In this document: piece after piece, positions 14,442-18,356 of the stretch
How the letters are laid out: every line of letters begins with the position of its first letter
How positions within the stretch are numbered: the first letter of the stretch is position 1
NCBI GenBank assembly: GCA_029940115.1
Contig: JAOZRQ010000062.1
Span: forward strand, 1 to 18,356
Direction: 5' to 3'
From: Desulfobacterales bacterium
Lineage (GTDB): Bacteria; Desulfobacterota; Desulfobacteria; Desulfobacterales; 4be13
Length of the DNA: 18,356 bases
Position numbers and translations under genes: made by a program
The notes under the pieces: generated by a model
Databases searched by the model: none
What the model was told of the DNA's origin: nothing
What the model saw: only the letters and a program-made list of their open reading frames with translations

Positions 14442-16525
14442 AAAGATGCCCTGAAAACTGGCGTTTTTAGACGCCCTAGTATAAAGGGGTTACGGGTAAA
14501 GGGAGCTCCCTTAACCTTAAAAAGATGGTATCTTCCCTTTTCCACCTTGACCAATTCAAGATGCGCTTCCTGAAACGCGAGAAACTTCGCTTTGGCCTCA
14601 TCTGAAAATGTGCTGAACTTTCCTGTGACGTAATTGATATCATAAAGGATGTGAGTGATCCCCCTCTTTTTCAGGTCAAAGCAAACCTCCTTGATGGTCG
14701 GCGACTGGGCCAGAATTTTCTCAATGGTATAGGATTCAAACATGGAATCCGAATAATAGGGGCGATCACAAAGATATCCCTGATTTCTCATATAGATGAA
14801 GAAGACCTTTGTCTCCTTGGGCAGATGGGTGTTGACATATTGAAACATGCCGTAGGAGGGGATCATGCGGCTCAGGAATGCGTCTCTCTCCTCAAGACCA
14901 ATCCCCACTCGAAGCGGTCTGATTTTCCGAAAATCCTGAATGATATGATAGCCGTTGAATATCAGGCTACCCCCGACACATATGGCCAGCAGCATGAAAA
15001 TGAGTTTCTGTTTGCGATATAGGTCGAGAATATGGCCAGTCATTATACAGAGGAACGGAAACAGGGGGATCAGGTATCGGATCTGTTGTGCCGAGAACAT
15101 CCAAAAAAGGAAGCTGAACAAGCAATAAACCATCATTATTTTCATGCTGACGGGGAACTTTCGGATGCCGGCGGCAAAAGGCAGGGTCAGAATGAATACA
15201 GGGCCCAGTATCCCGTCGAACTGGGGGCTGCTCATCTTTGCATGGAAACTGAGATTCCAGGGAAGCAACAGATAATCCCACAGATTTCGGCCCATGCCCA
15301 AGTTCTGGAGGAACAGGTCATAATATCTTGCCTGATTCGCATCCCATCCCTTGGCACCGAATATCTCATGAAAAAAAGGATAAAGGGGATTGCCGGCCAG
15401 CACCCAGTTCTTGATGTAAAAGGGGCTTCCCACCACAACGGCGCACAGGCCATATGCACAGATGAGGCGCAGGACCACCCGGGGATCCATCTCATTGTGA
15501 TGGCGACACACGCATAATATCCCCAGACAGCCGACAAAGGGCATGAGAAGGGCCGAATATTTGGTACCCATGGCGATCCCGCAGAACACGCCGCAGAGGA
15601 TCAACCAAGCGGTTTCCCTGGTTTCAGACCAGTTTGTGAACGCGTAGATTGCCAAAAACGTGTAAAATGCCAAGGTCAAATCATTGTATGCCATATGAGC
15701 GGTCTCAAAGACCGACGGGATGGTGTAAAAGAGAAGGGGGGGAAGAAAGAGAAACGCTGTGTTGGAGAGATGACGCTTGACAAACTGCCACATCCCCAAA
15801 AGGGTGAACAGGGCCATGACAAAATGGATCCCCTTGGCCAAGACATCGCCTCTCAGGACAAGCCCCAGCAGAAAGAGCATCTCACTGTTGAGCGGATATT
15901 GGGAAAATATGTTGCCTGAGATGAAACAGAAGCCGTGATGTTTCAGAAAGAGCTGGGGAACGGCCAGATGATAGGTCAGGGAATCGTTGCCGATGGCCGG
16001 TGTCAGGACAAGCAGAAAACCGGCCAGCAGACCTGCCAGCAAAAGAAGCCCAAGAAGCCTGTCATTCCAGCGAAAGTGGGAATCCGACAAAGGGGCGGTG
16101 GATTCCTGCTTTCGCAGGAATGACAGAAGATAGTTGCGGGAATCTGACAAAGGCGCGGTGGATTCCTGCTTTGACAGAAGATAGTTGCGGGAATCTGACA
16201 AAGGCGCGGTGGATTCCTGCTTTCGCAGGAATGACAGAATGGCCGAATCCTTTTGGAAGGCCCACCCTGCAATGGCCAGAACCGCACATCCGCCCAGAAG
16301 GATGTATATGGCGACCGGGTAGAGGAGTTGAGATGCTCCCAGCACAAAGACTGAATAGCTCAGGATGCCGAATCCTGCGCCTGCGGAGAATATGACGCGC
16401 TCGCCTGAAGCGGCAAACTTCATCCCGGCCTTGTGCAATGCAAGCCTTCCCAGTCCGATTGCCAGAAGCGTGATGCCTGACACACAAATAAAGTCTGCAA
16501 GATGCCGTGATATTGTCATCGCCAT
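14432..16525 (-). CDS. GT-C-fold membrane glycosyltransferase (GT39/PMT_2-like)
   Basis: Predicted integral-membrane transferase using a polyprenyl-phosphate sugar; 697 residues. There are about ten hydrophobic segments, then a soluble C-terminal part of roughly 120 residues. The loop motif NDSLTYHLAVPQLFLKHHG (first periplasmic loop, near 179-197) resembles the acidic/His loop of phospholipid-carrier-dependent glycosyltransferases. Residues 95-151 are an in-frame tandem insertion of SFLRKQESTAPLSDSRNY units from a dispersed palindromic repeat, lying in a polar loop. The last residues after YHLFKV derive from a heptamer-like stretch and a REP unit, which supplies the stop, so the native C-terminus may have been altered. 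No clear ribosome binding site; a second ATG lies two codons in. It follows pilA, beyond a terminator, so it could act on the pilin or on a surface glycan, but that is inference. Confidence 0.85.
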   Translation of the reverse strand: MAMTISRHLADFICVSGITLLAIGLGRLALHKAGMKFAASGERVIFSAGAGFGILSYSVFVLGASQLLYPVAIYILLGGCAVLAIAGWAFQKDSAILSFLRKQESTAPLSDSRNYLLSKQESTAPLSDSRNYLLSFLRKQESTAPLSDSHFRWNDRLLGLLLLAGLLAGFLLVLTPAIGNDSLTYHLAVPQLFLKHHGFCFISGNIFSQYPLNSEMLFLLGLVLRGDVLAKGIHFVMALFTLLGMWQFVKRHLSNTAFLFLPPLLFYTIPSVFETAHMAYNDLTLAFYTFLAIYAFTNWSETRETAWLILCGVFCGIAMGTKYSALLMPFVGCLGILCVCRHHNEMDPRVVLRLICAYGLCAVVVGSPFYIKNWVLAGNPLYPFFHEIFGAKGWDANQARYYDLFLQNLGMGRNLWDYLLLPWNLSFHAKMSSPQFDGILGPVFILTLPFAAGIRKFPVSMKIMMVYCLFSFLFWMFSAQQIRYLIPLFPFLCIMTGHILDLYRKQKLIFMLLAICVGGSLIFNGYHIIQDFRKIRPLRVGIGLEERDAFLSRMIPSYGMFQYVNTHLPKETKVFFIYMRNQGYLCDRPYYSDSMFESYTIEKILAQSPTIKEVCFDLKKRGITHILYDINYVTGKFSTFSDEAKAKFLAFQEAHLELVKVEKGRYHLFKVKGAPFTRNPFILGRLKTPVFRASFSL
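16063..16235. repeat. Tandem 60-base palindromic repeat inside the GT-C gene
   Basis: Unit 1 is 16081-16140 (60 bases), unit 2 is 16141-16191 (51 bases, a 9-base in-frame deletion of the CGCAGGAAT part) and unit 3 is partial, 16192-16235. Each full unit holds the palindrome ATTCCTGCTTTCGCAGGAAT; a related ATTCC...GGGAAT hairpin precedes unit 1 at about 16063-16084. The palindrome resembles the widespread ATTCC-N-GGAAT class of intergenic repeats. All units are in frame. Confidence 0.9.
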
Positions 16526-16551
16526 TTTTTGGATGATTCGGCAGGAATCTG

Positions 16552-16592
16552 AAAAAAAAAGCGGAGAGAGGTCTCCCCCTTCTCCGCTTTTT
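16552..16592 (-). terminator. Intrinsic terminator after pilA
   Basis: Perfect 12-base stem (AAAAAGCGGAGA / TCTCCGCTTTTT, 16556-16567 with 16581-16592) with a 13-base loop. On the minus strand it is followed by nine T. It lies between pilA and the GT-C gene, 26 bases before the GT-C start, so that gene would need read-through or a promoter overlapping the terminator. Confidence 0.85.
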
Positions 16593-16635
16593 GAAAGCTA
16601 TACGAACACAAACTTTCCTTTTCCCTGCTTTCGCC

Positions 16636-16694
16636 GGATTGACAAGCCCGGTGATGGTTCAGATTAGTCAATCCCCGACAAAAGGCATCGGGGA
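16636..16694. repeat. Two small hairpins in the pilA 3' region
   Basis: GGATTGAC/GTCAATCC (16636-16643 with 16667-16674) and TCCCCGA/TCGGGGA (16672-16678 with 16688-16694). They overlap slightly, so they are alternatives. They may protect the 3' end of the pilin transcript upstream of the terminator. Confidence 0.45.
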
Positions 16695-16726
16695 CAGGTT
16701 TGAACCGAGCGTGATGAAAAAAATCA

Positions 16727-17092
16727 TTAATACGTTTTAATGTCCCCGTCTGAGGCGACGCTGTATTTCTTATCCCCTTGCCCATGAGAGCAGAGTATGC
16801 CCAAACTATCTGCGTCTCCAGAAATGTCAACAACCGTATCGGCTGACTGTTTGAAACCGGCTACCGTGGCTGCGATTTTATCACAAGTATCCGTGGGATG
16901 GTCGGTAAAATATGCCTGGCAGGACGTATAGGCATTCTTGCAATCCGCGTTTGCCTGGGAGTTGTAACCCCTTTTTCTGTACGCAATGAAGTTCGGGATC
17001 GCGATAGCCGCCAAGATGCCGATGATGGCGATGACGATCATCAGCTCAATCAGGGTAAAACCTTCGCCGTTTCCTCTTAATCTTTGAAGCAT
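16727..17092 (-). CDS. pilA: Type IV major pilin precursor
   Basis: Structural subunit of a type IV pilus; 121 residues, mature form 110. Leader MLQRLRGNGEG is cut by prepilin peptidase before F1. The mature N-terminus FTLIELMIVIAIIGILAA has Glu5 and the hydrophobic alpha-helix that anchors and packs the subunit. Aromatics F1, F24, Y27, Y32 and F51 sit at the positions known in Geobacter PilA, with extra Y44 and Y50. Four Cys (C40, C47, C59, C90) could form disulfides in the globular C-terminal part, which is longer than in the 61-residue Geobacter pilin. AAGGAGG (17100-17106) precedes the chosen ATG; an in-frame ATG at 17122 would give a 21-residue leader. A sigma-54-type promoter and three palindromes lie upstream and a terminator downstream, so it is probably transcribed mainly alone. 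Confidence 0.95.
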   Translation of the reverse strand: MLQRLRGNGEGFTLIELMIVIAIIGILAAIAIPNFIAYRKRGYNSQANADCKNAYTSCQAYFTDHPTDTCDKIAATVAGFKQSADTVVDISGDADSLGILCSHGQGDKKYSVASDGDIKTY

Positions 17093-17099
17093 TTTGAAA

Positions 17100-17106
17100 C
17101 CTCCTT
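17100..17106 (-). promoter_or_regulatory. Ribosome binding site of pilA
   Basis: AAGGAGG seven bases before the ATG at 17090-17092. It decides the short-leader start. Confidence 0.85.
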
Positions 17107-17164
17107 TTTTGTTAAAAAACATTTCACTTCTGGTTAAATCATACTTCCTTCTGAACGCTTTTCT

Positions 17165-17176
17165 TATCACCTCCTT
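17165..17176 (-). promoter_or_regulatory. Extended orphan Shine-Dalgarno in the pilA leader
   Basis: TAAGGAGGTGAT on the minus strand matches the complement of the conserved 16S rRNA 3' tail over 12 bases. No ATG, GTG or TTG follows at normal spacing; the GTG it contains overlaps the motif itself. It could be a ribosome standby or decoy site about 75 bases upstream of the pilA start. Confidence 0.45.
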
Positions 17177-17187
17177 AATTATGGGAA

Positions 17188-17223
17188 GAAACCCGGCTTT
17201 TCCGGCAGGAAAAGCCGGGTTTC
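17188..17223. repeat. Strong hairpin in the pilA leader
   Basis: A perfect 16-base stem (17188-17203 with 17208-17223; GAAACCCGGCTTTTCC) and a GGCA-type loop. On the plus strand it is followed by TTTT, so it could terminate rightward transcription. On the minus strand no T-run follows, so for pilA it would act as a 5' stabiliser or a structural control. It may also be a dispersed palindrome. Confidence 0.7.
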
Positions 17224-17247
17224 TTTTCCACAGAATATTAAACAACA

Positions 17248-17276
17248 TATGTAAGTCAGCAAATATCCTTTGTCAA
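17248..17276 (-). promoter_or_regulatory. Possible sigma-70 promoter in the pilA leader
   Basis: TTGACA (17271-17276, reverse complement) with a 17-base spacer and TACATA as a weak -10. The -35 is perfect and the -10 matches only about half the consensus. It would start transcripts just upstream of the hairpin at 17188-17223. It is secondary to the -24/-12 element further upstream. Confidence 0.3.
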
Positions 17277-17373
17277 GCTTTTTTTTATTTTTTTCGACTC
17301 GGGTTAAATTTTTTTCGATCTCAAACAAAAAATAATTTCAGATCGCCATTCTTTCCCCCACATACTATATACA

Positions 17374-17388
17374 GCAAATAGTATGCCA
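17374..17388 (-). promoter_or_regulatory. Sigma-54 (-24/-12) promoter of pilA
   Basis: TGGCATACTATTTGC on the minus strand fits TGGCAY-N5-TTGC with the invariant GG and GC at the right spacing. The start site would be near 17361, giving a leader of about 270 bases. Sigma-54 control of pilA through PilS/PilR is established in several proteobacteria. No pilR gene is in this window. Confidence 0.7.
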
Positions 17389-17488
17389 AGTTTTTCATGA
17401 AGTTGGGTTTCCAGCACTTAACCTGCCGTATTTAAAGGAAATAAAAATTTTCGGCATCTTCTGGCCATTTTGACCGATCACACGGAAG

Positions 17489-17543
17489 TGACAATTTTTG
17501 TCAAAAAAGTGACATTTTTTGTCAAAAGTGACAATTTTTGTCA
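17489..17543. promoter_or_regulatory. Three TGACA-N5-TGTCA palindromes, likely enhancer sites for pilA
   Basis: Copies at 17489-17503, 17510-17524 and 17529-17543 are 21 and 19 bases apart, about two helical turns each, so they face the same side of the DNA. They lie about 100-155 bases upstream of the -24/-12 element, the usual place for an enhancer-binding activator such as PilR. That PilR is the protein bound is inference. Confidence 0.65.
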
Positions 17544-17544
17544 C

Positions 17545-17978
17545 TTAGGGCAAAAACCGTGCCAAGGATGAAATATTTCTTCATTTTTCTGAAAAAAATT
17601 CATATTCCCTTCCTCCCCTTCCTTATATATAAGAGGGTGAATTGCCGTACCAGCTCTGAAGAGACTTCTTTAAAATTTTGGGCATCCTTCATTCATGGGT
17701 TCACATTTCAGTTTGTAGTTCCGCCTTTAGGCGGTCTGGCACCGCCTAAAGGCGGAACTACAAACTAAAGGGCAAAAAATTCTTGCCAAGATGAGATATG
17801 AGATTTATAAGGTACTTATCATTCTTGTGAAGTGCCATGAGCTCACAATGAAAAAATAATGAAAGTCCGCCCACTGCCATTCTCTCGATCCTTTATGACT
17901 TGAGAATCAGGAACTGACAATCAGCAAATCGAAAAGTTTTAGAAGCGTCCATGACGCCCGGCGACGACACATGCATGG
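17545..17978. other. Gene-free region upstream of the pilA control sites
   Basis: No gene is supported. The plus-strand frame at 17538-17768 runs through the REPIN-like palindrome and has no ribosome binding site or family motif. The only clear structure is the palindrome at 17709-17766. Confidence 0.55.
17709..17766. repeat. REPIN-like palindrome, copy 3
   Basis: Perfect 26-base arms (17710-17735 and 17741-17766) around the loop CTGGC. Each arm holds the hairpin CCGCC TTTA GGCGG. It belongs to the same family as 14311-14369 and 14410-14441. It would form a very stable cruciform or RNA hairpin. Confidence 0.9.
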
Positions 17979-18155
17979 ATGAAAATCCAGGCTGGGGATT
18001 CCGGACGGGACAAGGGCGGAATTGTCCGCCAAGCGGTTGCAAAAGCCGACGCTCGACTGCATGAGCGTTGGTTCGGCTTGAGGCCGGACGCAAACAACCT
18101 GCCCTTGATGTGCGAGTCGGCCGGGTATGGTGGAGCCATGAGGCACATGCACTGA
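17979..18155 (+). CDS. Possible 58-residue small ORF, unrecognised
   Basis: A plus-strand ATG frame of 58 codons with a charged composition (MKIQAGDSGRDKGG start, MRHMH end). No ribosome binding site is evident and no family is recognised. Minus-strand frames overlap it (17893-18201, 17907-18239, 17939-18355), and none has better support. It could be a fragment or chance. Confidence 0.12.
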   Translation: MKIQAGDSGRDKGGIVRQAVAKADARLHERWFGLRPDANNLPLMCESAGYGGAMRHMH

Positions 18156-18187
18156 ATGTCGGCAACTGTCGGGGGGGCCATAAAGTA

Positions 18188-18356
18188 TACTCCCATTGCA
18201 ACTCCGGCCCGCAAATGCAGGCACGGGCATGATTCGCATGTCAATGCCCCCCGAAGGCGGACACTCCCATCTGCAGCTCGTGGCTGACTGAAAAGATGCC
18301 GCCCGACTCTGCCAACAGGAACGCCTGCACCATGAGGGGTGACGGATGTCAACAAC
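18188..18356 (-). repeat. Right copy of the ~160-base inverted repeat, cut by the window edge
   Basis: This is the reverse complement counterpart of 315-474, with an extra segment of about eight bases near 18288. It runs to the last base, so its true outer end is unknown. A short frame starting MRIMPVPA occurs in both copies but diverges by frameshift after about eight codons, arguing against coding function. Confidence 0.8.

Noticed and set aside
17107..17248. A 52-residue longer pilin starting at 17248
   Set aside because: It would translate through the leader hairpin and lacks a ribosome site; the leader MLQRLRGNGEG with AAGGAGG upstream is the standard prepilin form.
17538..17768. A 76-codon plus-strand frame
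   Set aside because: It ends inside the REPIN-like palindrome, starts within the enhancer region and has no ribosome site or family signal.
17893..18355. Minus-strand frames of 102, 110 and 138 codons at the right edge
   Set aside because: They overlap each other in different frames, have no recognisable domain, and the part shared with the left repeat carries frameshifting indels.

Overview
The window looks like a chromosomal segment of a deltaproteobacterium (Desulfobacterota-type) or a close uncultured relative. The main reasons are a pilin with a Geobacter-like N-terminal half, a sigma-54-type promoter in front of it, and tandem TPR membrane glycosyltransferases full of short intragenic repeats. 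The lineage is inferred; there is no rRNA or marker gene. All eight convincing protein genes are on the minus strand, so transcription runs from high to low coordinates.

Layout in transcription order. (1) 17093-18356 has no convincing gene. It holds a 58-base REPIN-like palindrome (17709-17766), three spaced TGACA-N5-TGTCA palindromes (17489-17543), a -24/-12 promoter (17374-17388) and a long pilin leader. (2) pilA, 16727-17092, encodes a 121-residue type IV prepilin and is followed by an intrinsic terminator (16552-16592). (3) 14432-16525 encodes a GT-C-fold membrane glycosyltransferase with an in-frame 60-base repeat insertion. (4) 14069-14431 is a repeat-rich gap. (5) Six tandem paralogues follow, copy A (11912-14068), B (9710-11710), C (7568-9706), D (5305-7368), E (3420-5315) and F (757-3396). 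Each has a polytopic GT-C domain resembling the TMTC/PMT protein O-mannosyltransferases, then a C-terminal TPR domain. B-C and D-E-F are tightly coupled; about 200 bases of repeat-rich DNA separate A from B and C from D. (6) 1-756 has no convincing gene and holds several dispersed repeats.

The most unusual property is that all six paralogues carry tandem heptanucleotide arrays at the same two points of the membrane domain. Site 1 lies just after the segment ending in FVLKRM and site 2 just after the segment ending in DYWPLNR. Both loops are predicted to face the cytoplasm. The repeat sequence differs from array to array, but the unit is 7 bases nearly everywhere. More heptamer arrays form the N-terminus of copy E, the stop codon of copy F, the leader of copy A and part of the C-terminus of the lone GT-C gene. 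A stop-free 7-base repeat spells the same heptapeptide in any frame, yet a change of one or two units shifts everything downstream. All arrays here are in frame.

A working model, which is inference, is that the pilin is a surface substrate or neighbour of a set of lipid-linked-sugar glycosyltransferases. The TPR domains would select acceptors on the periplasmic side, and the heptamer arrays plus gene conversion between paralogues would diversify or switch the set. A roughly 160-base repeat occurs in inverted orientation near both edges of the window.
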